A stretch of 64,000 nt of DNA from Polytrichum commune (taxonomy: Eukaryota; Streptophyta; Polytrichopsida; Polytrichales; Polytrichaceae), in NCBI GenBank assembly GCA_950295325.1, contig OX485803.1, positions 53,893,554 to 53,957,553 on the forward strand. The letters run 5' to 3'. The translations under genes and the position numbers were made by a program. The number at the start of each line of letters is the position of its first letter. Position 1 is the first letter of the stretch. The notes under the pieces are model-generated. The model searched no databases. It had not been told where the DNA came from and saw only the letters and a list, made by a program, of their open reading frames with translations. Positions 24,632-37,500 of the stretch are shown here, in pieces.

Positions 24632-25307
24632 TGAGAGGTTTGTCGAGAATAACAAATGTATACGTGCTAACAACATCCTAGAAAATGGGCTCATGTATTT
24701 ATATTAAGCTTTTAAATTTGTTGTTATAAATGCCTCCACTAAGTATACAAAATATAAATCATGAATTACATAGGCCATTATTACATGTAAAATCTACTTT
24801 CACTATCCAACGAGGAAGTCATTGAAATTTTTTTTCATCCATAACATGTAACTCATTGATTTGCATCAAACAAACAAAGACAAGAGCATAATAACTTAGT
24901 CTTAATATGTAGAGAAAAACTCAAGGGAGCCCATGAGAGGATAAGAGCCTCATGGATAAAAACCTAGAACCCAAATGCAAACCCTAACAATAATGAGCAG
25001 GGTAGACATTGAGGAATATGAACATACGACAACAATCAATGAAAACATGTATTGAATGAAACTTACACATCTATATCAAATGTTTCTCTAAACCTCAGGG
25101 CCCCCTTTTGTACATCTACCTTTACTTCAAAAAAATCATTCGCCTTTTGAATGTACACACTACAGAAGAAGAAAAATTACCTTTTCCCTTATGTATGGTA
25201 TGCACACCGACACCTCAAATTATACCCCTTTTTAAACTCACATTAGTTTGTACGTGGTACGAAAAGTCCACCCACTGAGCAGTTGACCTACACTGGCTCA
25301 CTTTGAG

Positions 25308-25624
25308 TAAGGTAGAGGGGCCCTTTCCCGCTCGGGTCCTTAAACCACTCACTAGACCTATCCAAACAAGAGGTACATTATAGCTTCCAACCTCAAATTT
25401 CTATGTAATCATGGTGTACATTTTTGGGGTGAGTGGTTTTGGGTACCCCTATGAGTTCTCCTTCCAAAATTCATAACTAATTCAATATTAATCCAAAATT
25501 AATTATTCCAATTGGTCCAATTTCCAATGTACTTTGCACATCTTCCAAGATTGATTCCCCCTTAATAACTCCCCAATGAACATGCCAATCTGAAATTCGA
25601 GCGGGAAAGGGCCCCTCTACCTTA
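25308..25624. mobile_element. MITE with about 27-bp terminal inverted repeats, 317 bp
   Basis: The left end TAAGGTAGAGGGGCCCTTTC and its complement at the right end (to 25624) form near-perfect arms that continue to CGCTCG. The flanks ACTTTGAG and GCTTTATG are only partly alike, so the target duplication is unresolved. Confidence 0.75.
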
Positions 25625-27058
25625 GCTTTATGAGTACACTTATGCATTCATGCGGCTCTTCTCACCATAGCCCCCCCTAACTCACCTTGTGGCTCTCAGT
25701 TATCACCCTGGCATGCTTCTTGCCAAGGCAGACAACCACTGTAAAGAGTTTGTAGTCCACAATAAACTTGGCCAAAGAAAGAGTTATTTGACCGTGGACA
25801 TTGAACCTCTCAAATTCAACGATGAATCTAGGCAGGGGAAGGATATCAGAAAGAATAACGCCAGCACAAATCTCATCTTATTACAAGGCCCAATGGGCTT
25901 GTAATGTGATAGACAACTAAGATTTAAACATATCATCTAAAGATTTCAAATACATAATGAAAGTGTTGATAGTAGACACATTGGCATAAATGTATAGAAA
26001 TGTACAAAACCACCATCTTTTGCAACACTTTTTTAAAATCACTATTCTCTCCAGCTTTATTCTCTCCAGCTTTATGTCCAACAAAATTTATATGCTTTAT
26101 TCAATTATTGATGTCATAGAACTGAGACTGCCCACAAATGTTTCGTGCGAAACTAAAGACACTAATTAGTATTCAATCTAAACTGGATTCATAAGAGTTC
26201 ATTCACCTTCAAGTACTATTTTTATCAATCCTCCTCAAGTCACCCATATCTTATTTCTCAACAAGAGAGTCATAATCCTTGATATAATTCTTATTCAGAT
26301 TTTTCACAACCCATGCTTGGCCATCAATGGGGAGTTGGCTTTTATTTTTGAAGTCCATACCCATACAAGCTGGAGGATTAACAAGAACGATGGGAATGGG
26401 TTCTATAGCATTCATACCTATGTTTGTGCTTCAAGGTTGTCATGTGTAAGTTCCGTCCTTCTAGGAGAAATCTATAATTTGCAATAAATTCCACTTCCAC
26501 TTCAATAAATTTTGAGAAATAATTTCCCATACATTTTCCATTATGAATTCCTATCCTGGTTAACCGTGTATTCCTTAACACACTTTCAGAAGATATTCTT
26601 TACCTTACCTGTGGCACTATGAACTTATGAGTGTATCATGTCAAGACCCTCAGAAACTGGACTGTAAATGACCACCAGAGCTATCAGGCACAGAAAATCC
26701 ATTGCCAGCATTTCCAACATTTGTTTAAATTGCCATAACTTAAATTACACAATGCCCTTAGTTGAGAACCAAACCACTTAAAAGAAATTAGTGACTGAAA
26801 AATGAACCAGTTTGCAGCTGTCCTGTGAACATCCTTTGCACACAATCCACATCAAAATCTAACTTATTGACGAGCGGTAGAGGATAAGAATATAATAGGA
26901 ATTACATCCTACAACAAAAATCAAACCATAAATTGCACTTCATGACTATAACTCGCATTCGTGTCTGCAATGCTTGTGCAAAAACGCTTGTACGACCTCA
27001 AGTAGAGATCATCACAAGAGGAGGATGCAAGTTGTTCCAGATGACCATGCTGAAGATC

Positions 27059-30000
27059 CTACTTCTTGGCCGGGTACTCTCGTGCACCAAAAATTGTGGA
27101 TCCGACTCTCACATTTGTGCTTCCCATTTCAATCTGCATTGTTTACAGTAGCATCATTATAAAGACATATATTAGACCTCCTTATGACATGTCAGTATAA
27201 CCATTCAGGAATTTTTTTGAAGTTCTCATAGGTGATAAGCAGGTTCGGCACAAATCAATTCAAGTTTTAAGCAAAGTGTCACGTGTCAAGTGTCAGAACC
27301 TCTAGAAAGATCCAGGTGTCACCTCAAAAGATAGCATTTCAGCACCAAAGTGCCAGTTCTTATCACCTGTGGTTACTGTATTTTGCAGTCATCAGGTGGT
27401 GCACAGTTCAAGATACTTACAGCAAGTTCAAAGTCACCAGACATGCCCATTGAAAGTTCACATTCTTCAACTGGAATGTCGAGCTCTTTACAAACCTGCT
27501 CCCTACAACTTGCTAGCGTCTGCGTGAGTCAACATTGAGCAAAATACTTCAGGGCATCTGAAACAGTTTAAAAAGTACAAAAAACTGAGAAAAAACATTA
27601 GTTCCTTCCCTATGGAGGCCTCTACATTTTCCCTGTAAATACTTGCAGCATTGCCAGTACAAAGCAGAAATTAAATTGTTGGCAGCATTGAGAAAATATC
27701 ATATAAGGTAAGCAGACCTACTTTGGTTCCTCATCTTAAACGGACACCTATATTTGAGTGATGTATGGCTGGGTGTGGATCTAACAACGGAAACCAAAAA
27801 GACATGTGTTGAAAAAAGATTGGACTATGTGCTCAATATTTGTTAACCATTTTAGGCACAATAGTCAGCATAATCAGTAGGACCTATATGATCATTTAAT
27901 AACTAAGAGAATCTTCACTTTGACAATGAATAGGATATTCATATGAGTTCCAAAAATTATGAGGAAAAATGGCTACAGTCACGAATTGGATTAGCTAATC
28001 ATTTCACACTAATTGTGTGTTTCATATCCTACACGAAGTGGGTGCAGAGAGAAACCTGTCCATCTAAGACCCACTTACCTTATGGCAACAAGGTGCCAAG
28101 ACAAGATTATGCACATGTGTCAAAATAGAGATGACTGGACAAAGTAGCCCACAATTGAACGCATACCGAGTGTAAGTACCTTGAAATTTGTTGGAGTTGA
28201 TGTATAGTCGAGCATGCCGATTGTCATGAATCCTGAGAACCTCAAATTGGGGCACTCTTGCTTCACATGCTTCGCAAGCTCCAAACACTCTGATGGCTCC
28301 ACTCCTGATTTGGCTGTTTCACAAGCAACCAGGACACAATAAGTACCAATATAGTTCTGCTGAAGTACAATTTACTCCTTTACGAAGAATATGCAAACAA
28401 CATATTTTCAGCCTGTCAACTTGTTTATACATAAAAGAACAATTTAAAGCAAAGATCACAGTAATACCAAAAAAGAGGCAGTTGAAGCATGTGGTGCTTA
28501 CACTCCTCTCCACTAGTGTTCACTTGCACCAATACTTTCAACGGCGGCCTTCCTAGCACACTTATTGCTTTATCTAAGTTATTTGCAACCTGCATAGCAC
28601 ATATCAGATTGGCTTATATCAAAGCATTGAGATCCCAGTAAAATTCTCAAAAAAGATGTGGTCATTTTCAAAGTATTTAGATCCAAAACAGAACAATAGG
28701 GATGGATTTTTGCACCCACAGGATCATTAGCAATCTATTAACAGCATAAATTCATGATTAAAAGTGGAACAAGATATAATTGTGGAAGGTAAGTGAAGAA
28801 TCAATTTACAAGTATTCCAGTTCCTACTGAGGACTCGGCCAACCATACACACCTTTGGGCTGTCAACACCTTCCACCATATAGAGATTGGGCACACCAGC
28901 TGATATTTAGGCACATAAATGTCAGCCCCACAAGTGCAAATCAGCAACCTGAGTCAGAACCACTCTCAAATTTGTTCTCTGGAGTTTTGTTGCTATATTT
29001 GGTTCCCCCATGGCTTGCCCTTGGGGTTTAGAGATAGGTGCCAGCTGGCTTGTTTGAGCCCATTCAAATAGTTCGCCTTCAAAAGGAGGCAGTAGTCTTC
29101 AGGGGCCTTCTAATTCTCATGATGCCCATTTCGGGATTACATAAAGACTTAGACGAACTCGAAAATGAATCAACACCATAATCCACACCGGTGGCAACAT
29201 CGGAGTCGTCTTTCTTTCTTTCTTTCTTTCTTTCTTTTCTATTTGGTAGAAAACATAGCAATGCTGTAAAATTCTCTAGTGCTATCCTAGAAGAACAAGA
29301 AGCACAAAAGAAGCAAGTAGAATGACATTCTCAAAGATCACCCACAGCTTGTTAGAATGAGTGAAGGCACTTACTAACTAGAGCCTTGGCCTTGTTGCTT
29401 TGAAGATGACCTATAAAGTGCCACTTAATGTCCTCAGGAAGCTAAGTAATCCATGCACAAAATAGTCCACAAAATTCTACGATTTAGTCCTCACTTACCA
29501 CACAACAACATACATAACTCAATAGGAACTTCAGATTATCCTAAAGTAATGTGAATCAAGCATAAAGCTCATGTGAGAAATACCGACGTTAGTAAAAAAT
29601 AAAATCCTCAGTAGATACAGCAAATGTGTTCAGTCGAGTGAAAAAAAGTCAGTAGACAATGGACGTGAATATTCAAAGTGAGGCGTCAAAGCCTGACCAA
29701 CGGGAAGAACTGCGGGGAAGATGCATGACTACAAAAAGATGACTTTCTGAGAGAAAGTCTGAAATTAGGTTGGAGTAATCCAGGCAGGCTATGCAAGCAA
29801 CTATGTAAAATGAACTTCCAATTCGGCATCACTTGGGATGCCTTGTAGTATTCTTACTCATTTAGTGCGGAATTGAGAGATCCAGAATTACCTGCGGTGC
29901 CTTATCAATCAGCTCTTGGACATAATTTTCTCCAAAGTGGCGATGCCCGGCATCATAAACCTCCTGGACCACTGTCACCGGTTTTGTCTTGCTCACTGCC

Positions 30001-30461
30001 ACCACTCGCACCTGCAGCTGGAACCCCACCCTACTCAGTCTTACTTCAAACGGATGCATCCACCATAATTCTATTCCAGTTTCTACATTATTTCAAATTC
30101 AGAGTAGAAAAGTGACAGAGAGACAGAGAGGGGGATGACTCCAATGTTACCACCAGAGTGAATTATGGTGTTGCTTCATATTTAAGTTAGTCTAATTTTA
30201 CATATAATTCCAAAACGGAATTGAATTCAAAGTTGTATAGCAGCCTGTATGTACATGCTGAAAAAGGTCTAGATTCCACAGATTCGTGTAATTCTCTACA
30301 CTACCTTATTAAGAAAACCAAGAACATGCAAATTAGGGTTCAGTAGAAATTTATGGAACCACCTGGGAGACGGGACGATTAGCACGTTCGCTGGCCTGCT
30401 GCACACGCTGCATAACATTACGAAGAGCAGTGACTGCGGCGCTCTCCGCCGCTCTCGCCAT
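27059..30461 (-). CDS. PLP homeostasis protein, YggS/PROSC (PLPBP) family (8 exons)
   Basis: The exons on the minus strand, in coding order, are 30363-30461, 29892-30011, 29375-29441, 28853-28899, 28502-28589, 28180-28313, 27421-27519 and 27059-27133. They give 729 nt, 242 aa, open at every junction, with GT-AG borders. Family marks are AVSKTKPV with the PLP-binding Lys at about K41, HFGENYVQE (about 58-66), [11 protein letters not shown] (80-90), VQVNTSGEE (about 132-140), GFMTIGM (168-174), SMGMSGDF (208-215) and VRVGSTIFG (226-234). These line a single alanine-racemase-type TIM barrel that binds pyridoxal phosphate without known catalysis and controls vitamin B6 and amino-acid balance. The length is usual for plant members. 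The short MARAAES N-terminus gives no strong targeting signal, so cytosol is likely. It reads as functional. Confidence 0.95.
29210..29237. repeat. (TTTC)n microsatellite in an intron of the YggS-type gene
   Basis: About seven TTTC units lie between exons 3 and 4 of the minus-strand gene; on the coding strand this is a GAAA run. Confidence 0.95.
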
Positions 30462-32240
30462 TACGTCAATTGTGGAAGACTCTCTATATATCTCTTGTAT
30501 GAACAAAAACACTTTGCAGAAAAAAGGGGCTCAAATTTCCTTGCAGTGGATTCGACTGTCAATGCACCTGTTAATCTCCCTCCTCTACCTTCACTGCTGC
30601 ACAATTCCACAATTCCACTAGTCTCAATTACCGCCTCCACCGAGTAACCTTTCAGGGCGCTACTCAGGATCAAAGGCAATCCCTTCACAAGTCTACCACT
30701 GGAAAAGAAAGACACAGAAATCGCGTGTGCTTTGACTGTCAATAGACCTTATTGTCAGGTTTCCAAAATCCTAATCAATCTGGATGTGATCTTTCCAGTC
30801 TTTCGCTTGTGCATCTCTTTTCTTTTAATTAAATTGTTAAGGGAATTTGAACTCGACACACAGATGCACACAACCACAATGCACTCTGACTGTCCAATGC
30901 ACCCAAATGTCCAGTTGAAACCAAACCTAACCTATCTCGGGATCTCCCCGGTCCTTCAATCCTATGTCTCTTTTACCTTTCTGATCAAATCAATTAAGTG
31001 GAAAAGTAGTACAGACTACTAGGTACAAAGATCCAAACACACACAACCCAAGGGTTTGGTTCCAATTTGTAGCAAACCTAAGCTATGTTGTTGTGATTTT
31101 CCAGAGCAGTGCCTCACTGCACGCTACTCAGCCGGAAAAATGTTTCAAGAGAAAGAATTGACAGAAGTAGGCACCGTGCGCTGCGATTGGGAATGCACTC
31201 GAGGGTCCGGTTTGTAACAAACCTGAGGGAATTTGGGTGTGATCTCTTCCCAGTCTGCCAAGTGTGCTTGAGCCTGCCTGTAGTTGGAGTGGAATTGGTT
31301 GGATACTGTGTGGCTTCCTCGAGAATTGCAAAACGGGTGGTGAGGATGCGGCGAAGGTGGCAGCTTCAGCTTTCGGAGACGGAGAAGCTTACAGAGTGGC
31401 CCCTTTCACACTAACTTAAGGAATGTAAGGTAGATGGGTCTTAAATGGTTACATTTTCCACTAGCCCACTTTCCCTAGGTTATGAAACATGCAATTAGTG
31501 TGAGATGATTAGCAAATCCAAATCGCGCCTGTAGTCATTTGCCTCATAATTTTTGGAGCTCGTATGGATGTTTTATTCATTATCAAAGTGAAGAACCCAT
31601 GCTCATTAAGTGGTCATACAAGTCTCCCTAATTATTCTCAGGAGCATGTAGTTCAATTTCTTTTAAACACATGTTTTTTTGGTGTCCTTTTTTAGTTCCA
31701 CACCTAACCACAAACCACTCACATCTAAGTGTACAATTAAGATCAGCATCCAAATGAGGTATGTTTACCCTTAACACTTTTGGGTCTACACTCACTTCTT
31801 CTAGGATAGTAAACAAGCAATTAATGTGAGATGATTTTAATAATGTTATCAAAACAATCCTTGTTCCTCATGGTTTTTGGAGCTCACATTAGAATCTTAT
31901 TCATTATCGATGTGAAGATTTTCTACCACCTTAGATTACCATAGAGATCTCTCTTAACTATGTTGATAATTAAACCTAGAAAAGTAAACAAATTTTGAGC
32001 ACATTGTCCATGGATCTTGGTCTTTTTCTTTTTTTTCTTTTTACTTGGTAGTTAAGTTAACAACATTCTGCTTTGTTAATACTTTCAAACATTAGGGGAA
32101 ATTTTTTTGACAATCATGTCTAGTGGAAAAGCTAGTTTATGCTTTATTTTGGTTGGTGCAAGGATTTCAAAGTTCTTTTGGCCCTCTATTCACATTTGTC
32201 CTATATGCCCTGTGTATAATTGAATGTTTGTAATTACGAT

Positions 32241-32349
32241 AGCATCTATACCATAACATAATAGTCTGAATGTGGGAAATATTCCATGGAATATTGTCAA
32301 TCCCACATAACACTCTTGTGGATCTGAATAATGTTATGGTATAGAAGCT
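32241..32349. repeat. Short inverted-repeat unit, 109 bp
   Basis: The outer arms AGCATCTATACCATAACAT and its complement (ending 32349) match at 18 of 19 positions. Inside are a second inverted pair (ATGTGGG / CCCACAT) and a perfect palindrome ATATTCCATGGAATAT at about 32279-32294. It is probably a tiny MITE or a foldable RNA-like unit. No clear target duplication was seen. Confidence 0.7.
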
Positions 32350-33604
32350 AACGGCCCAACTTTTTAATTAGTGGGAGGATGTCAATGATACTCCAGTTCA
32401 CTTCTTCGTCTCCTTTCCAATACACTAACATGTCATAAATATAGGATTGCATCCTATGTCTGAAATGTTGTGTCTTCTTTCCCAAAAGCACCTACAGGTA
32501 ACCTACATAGTTGTACATCCGAGTAGGCAGTGACCCACACTTAACAAGTATTTAAAATACAACTAGGTTGCAATAGCCTGGCCCAACAAAATTCCTTGTT
32601 AGGTAAGTTCCGACAAGGAAATTCAAATGTTCATCTAATTTGATGATATCCAAATATTTCATACCTATCCGAGGGTCCCACATAATAGCTTAGGCCTCCT
32701 AAGTAATGTTATGTAGCAAATTTGATACAAGGGCACATAATCACCACATTCGGCATAAAACTCAATTTATGACAAATTTCCAAAGTGCAAAAAATGCAAC
32801 TTCCTTAAATCATGCAATAGGCAAAATGTGGGCAATCGCATACATTGGTGAATGCTACAGGATCATATACAAGGGTGCAAGATTGCCAATCATAATTGTT
32901 TGTATGTTGTAACCCTCTACAAGCAAATATTGTAAAATTCCCACCATAGACATCACTTGGTGTGGGACCATGTAACTTATGACCAATCTACATAACCTTG
33001 CCAAGATCTTAGAAATGCTTAGCTTTCACTGCATGAATGCTCCATTGCTCAAGACTTTCATCGGATTGGTTTCATAACACCTACCAAGGGGGTGATAGTA
33101 AAAACATGCCCCCATTGGTTGGATGCGGAATCATCCCTATTTAAGATCACTTGAAAAATTTGGGTCTCTAATCACGATTTAGGGGTTATTTGTTTTAAAA
33201 TAGCAATTCCCGAGCTCTATAATGCAATTCAATGTTTCCCCCTCCCTCTCCCTTGACTTGCCCTCCCCCATCAGTAGGTGTTGTGAACATCCACCCAATT
33301 TCATTCCTCTTCTCAATTATTCTTTGATATGGTACCAATCTCCACGAGATAAAGAACAAAAGCTCATATTTAAGACATGCCTAGTAGCACACAACTATAA
33401 TGGAGCCCACAAAGATGGTACCACCTTACCATCCTTGTGACCACTTATGCTATGGACTCAACACAGGTCAAAGAGCTTGCCCTAGAGTTCCAAGTGCCAA
33501 CACATCTTTGTATGTGAGTTACACTAGTTTGGACTCATTGCACACTTGCATATGAATTAATGTCTCATGCCATCCCAGCACCGTTCGCTCAACATGCCAC
33601 TATC

Positions 33605-34190
33605 AATAGCCGGTCATTCTGAAACTTCGGAACAGAAACTACATTGGCACCCATTTGTAGCATATTGTATTGTATTATAGATATGCACTTGATATCAACC
33701 GTCCCAAATGATAGCAAAATAAGGCCCTATAAATGCAGGCCAAAACTTCCAAAGGTGAAAAACCTTAGGTTTGATTGCTTGCCACAGATGTGCAGGCATG
33801 CTTAGATGCATACCTTGAGAACACTACATGGGACTTCTACCACATTCTCAAATGTTCTAGGGGAAATATCTGTGAGTTAGGGGTTTAGGGTTTAGGGTTA
33901 TAACTGACCGTTTTGAAACTTTGAAACGACAACCGCGTCAACGCCCACCTGTAACGTATTGTATTAAAGATATGCACTTGATATCACCCGTCTCGAATGG
34001 TAGACACACAAGGCCCTATGTTCCAGATCCTCCAGAGTGTTCAGGAATAGGAAGAGGCAGGCCAAAACTTCCAGAAGGTTAAGCCTTGGGTTTGATAACT
34101 TGCCGCAGATATGTAAGAAATGCTGAGAAGCATATCTAGAACACACTCTGGGACATCTACCACATTCTCAAATTCTCTAGGGATTATATA
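33605..34190 (+). repeat. Direct duplication, about 270 bp x 2
   Basis: About 33615-33870 and about 33902-34185 share ordered blocks (GAAACTT..GAAAC, CATATTGTATT/CGTATTGTATT, GATATGCACTTGATATCA, AAGGCCCTAT, GGCCAAAACTTCC, GGTTTGAT..CTTGCC, ACCACATTCTCAAAT). They are diverged. A short telomere-like run lies between the two copies. Confidence 0.75.
33875..33900 (+). repeat. Interstitial telomere-type repeat (TTTAGGG)
   Basis: About three adjacent units of TTAGGGG/TTTAGGG occur at the join of the 33.6-34.2 kb duplication. The run is too short to be a telomere. Confidence 0.8.
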
Positions 34191-34528
34191 TTCTGAGGAA
34201 CATACCTACTCCCTGTACAGACTGCAGGCTTACAAGCTCACCACAATCTGATTCAAGATTTGTGAAGTTGAACTATGTGAGACATCTGTCTGCATTTCAT
34301 TTACTCTAAATACTAGGGGGACGGTGGTCGTTCCTGATAATCTGAACGTGACTCGATTTCCACAGGGGAAGGTGATTTGATCTGAGAATCCATGATGATG
34401 AACAAGATGAGTCCAGTTCCGACTTTAAATATAGAAGCATGAAGACCTGGAACCAATAGCTCAGGTACTGTCTGATTATCTTGTTCGGCCACACTCAAAG
34501 GGGGAGGGCATGTGTGTGTCAGTTGTTG

Positions 34529-37500
34529 TCATCCCTCGTCTTTCGCAGCCTCCTCCTTTCGTATTCGCTCTTCCTCCACTTTGTTGAAGATAGCATTCAA
34601 CTGCCGCTCAAGCTGACCAGATTACAAATTCTGACGTTAGAAGGCTACTAGCACATACAACTGTGGTCTATTGCATACTTACAGAATTCAAGAGTAATGT
34701 CCTATCACCCCACTACTACATTGTAATTTTAACATGGAAGGCATGCCCTTGTGTATAAAGGGTTTCATGAGGATTTGTTTCCGCTAGACCCAATAAACTT
34801 CAACTGACAAATGAACTTACCGTAACATTTTTGAGTTTGGCACCTTGCAGTTCATCCACAAGATTTGCCATCCTAGCAAGACATGAGATGAAAATAATAC
34901 AAATGGTTAAAGAGGCGCATTGATGAAAATGAAACAGTCACATTAGTACTCAAAGGAACAACCGGAATGACTATGCATTACTTCCTTACAAATGCTGTTA
35001 AGAAACACGAAGCAGTAAATGAGGAATAATGTAACACAAGATGATTACTAGCCGGCGTAGTCACCTGGCCTGAAGTTCAGAGACTTGATGAAGAAGCTCA
35101 CGTTCCCTGTCTGTTGAAAAGTCACCCTGGGTGCATCAAACGCCATATACATTTAAATATATGAATAAAGTATGTAAACTGTGCAATTTGGAGTTGAAAA
35201 ACAACTCCACTTGCTGATGTTGCCTGCAAATAATCCTTTAAATTTTCAGATTTTAAACATGATCATTTCTAGGTCCCTCAGTCGTAAGAAAAAAGCTACA
35301 AATGATAGATTGAACCCTCATCTGGATCTCGGGTAAGGTGGTCTGGGGTGCTTAAGGCGGATGTGGATGGAAAGCTTCCTTCAGGATCCCTATTGAAGAA
35401 GGTCCACCATAGCAATCGTGAGCATTCAACTCTAGCTGTACGCTGCTAAGGTAATAAAATTGGCTTTGAAGAGAACAAGTACATTGAATGCCTCCCAGGA
35501 GGACCCACGTCCCAAAAGATACAAAACCCCAAAGCTAAATGCACTAACAAGGTGATAAAACCCACCCTACTTAGCTCAGCTAGGGGAAGAAACTCTTTAC
35601 CACTCTCTCAAACCTTAGATATCAGTTGGTCGCTGGTAATAAGCCCAGACCACGTAGATCTCAGGAATACCACCCAATCACACAGATAAACTCTACTTCA
35701 GGATGCATATACCAGAATATGTTACCAAAACCTTACATACGACCACTGGCTACCAGAAGACCCCTAGGCCCAATCTTTGTCCCAAAAGAGACCACCTCCG
35801 ACAGGAGGCAGTAGGACTTGTTACATAACCATGCTCTGTAAACCCATCTCGCATTTACACTTGAGTCTGCGATAATGATCAAGGGTGAAGCGTCTCTCAT
35901 ACATGCCACCTAAGACTGGCGTCATCTCTCTTAGAATGCCTCTCAGAAATTTGACAATAATGTCCAGTATAGATATCTCCTCTATCAAAACATTTCAAGG
36001 TTGACGTTCACCAGTTATCTTCGACAAACCAGGAAGTATTACTCATATTAGAGAATGCAGACCTGGTGTGCCCGTGCTCGTGCCCCTGTTGGACTGCGTG
36101 GTTGTGCTCCCAAGCTCTGCACAAGAATCGCCAAAGCTAATAAGTAAAACACAGCCACATATGAAGGGAAGAACCCATCCCTGAAAGGTGGCAACAGCCT
36201 GCGGGCGAAGAGGCTCTTCATTCATCCTTGCTCTATCAGGAGCCAGCGTTTGTATCTATCTCTATCTATCTGAAGCAAAGCGACAAACCACAGGATTCAA
36301 TACCTAAACCTGCATGATTTAACTAGATTCCCATGGTTGAACCCCACCTGTTCCTTGCCCACTTTCATACTATCTGCTGGACATTTTGAGAAATGAACAT
36401 TGCACTGAAAACTTCATGACTCCTATGTTAATCCTGACATATACCTCAGTGACTAAAGTCTCTACGAACTGCTATGAACTATGTACCAAGTGCCCACTAC
36501 AGCCAATGGCAGGGCAAGCCAATGGTCCGACTACAGTCCATGGACATAGTAGTCAGGCCATGGCAGGGTCATCAATTATGGGCAATAATTGCCTCCTCGT
36601 ATCCAATCAGGAATAGACACGTCAGCAAAACCTCCTGACCTGACCATTTTGACCTGACAGACAAGGCTACAAATGAGCAACAGCCACTTCGCAGAAGTAG
36701 TTACTTAGTATACCTTGGAATGAACAGACAGACTGTATCATATAGATAGGACATCGATGGGACATAACAGGAGTCTAAAAAACAAGGTAGCAGTGATCCC
36801 AAAGACGACTCTAAACTGCACTCACCGATAGATCACCAGAGGAGTTTGCACTTGAGCCTCGTGAGTATCTCGATGTGGCAAGAAGGGATTGGACTGCAAG
36901 CAAAATAAAAAGGAACAACTTCATGTTTACTGCCTGCCAGAAGAGATTCATTTGATCAAGTCACTGAGCAGAATGGTTTCTGCAGATTAGAACTAGAACA
37001 GGGACCCCAGTAGTGGGTTGGTTGTGTTCAATGTATTCAAGTGTCTAAAGTACATAGTATCTACTGGTACTCAATCTAGTAGTATCCTAGTTCACATGTC
37101 CAAGTATGTAATTTCATAAAATTCAGTATTTATGTTCATAAAGCTCTTAATTGTTGATATTTGCACAAAAATATGTATGAAAATTTCAGATCAAAATGTT
37201 TTCTGAACACCTTGAATTTCTAAATCTGGAGGTACTAAGGCAAGACGCTAGGTATCAAACATTGAGAAGAGTTTCTAGTTAAAGCTCTGAACTTGTCAAA
37301 CAAACACAGAACAATAGACTCGGAGTAATCAAGCGTGTTGAGATGCTCACAGTTGGCATTATCACTTGGACTCATGACTTGAATCAGGTTTAACAGACCC
37401 TCCTGCAATGCAACATAGAGTAAATCTGCAAAGTCCGGTCTCCAAGAAACGAATAACACAAAACTATACTATTGCAATATAAGCATGATACCTTCACAAC

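Larger units (their letters stand above)
21194..27058. other. Intergenic, repeats and small elements, no gene seen
   Basis: Downstream of the oxidase an (AAAT)n run at 21510-21532 contains AATAAA signals that could serve polyadenylation. A 10-base G run sits at 22441-22450. 23375-23500 matches 36485-36620 (a small dispersed repeat inside an intron of the minus-strand gene). 23725-24370 matches 2695-2925 and 4755-4990. Two inverted-repeat elements are listed separately. The short open frames have no recognisable products. Confidence 0.65.
30462..34528. other. Intergenic between two minus-strand genes
   Basis: 30462 to about 31420 is the likely promoter and 5' region of the YggS-type gene. It has repeated words (GACTGTCAATG..CACC near 30555, 30735 and 30885) but no clear TATA box. 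31420-34528 holds a 109-bp inverted-repeat unit (32241-32349), a direct duplication (33605-34190) with TTTAGGG repeats between the copies, and no recognisable coding sequence. Confidence 0.6.

Noticed and set aside
30461-30742. 93-codon minus-strand frame just upstream of the YggS-type start
   Set aside because: It lies in the presumed 5' region and reads in a way not continuous with the MARAAES start. No domain; most likely chance.
33875-33900. Telomere end
   Set aside because: Only about three TTTAGGG-like units, with ordinary sequence and a gene on both sides, so interstitial.
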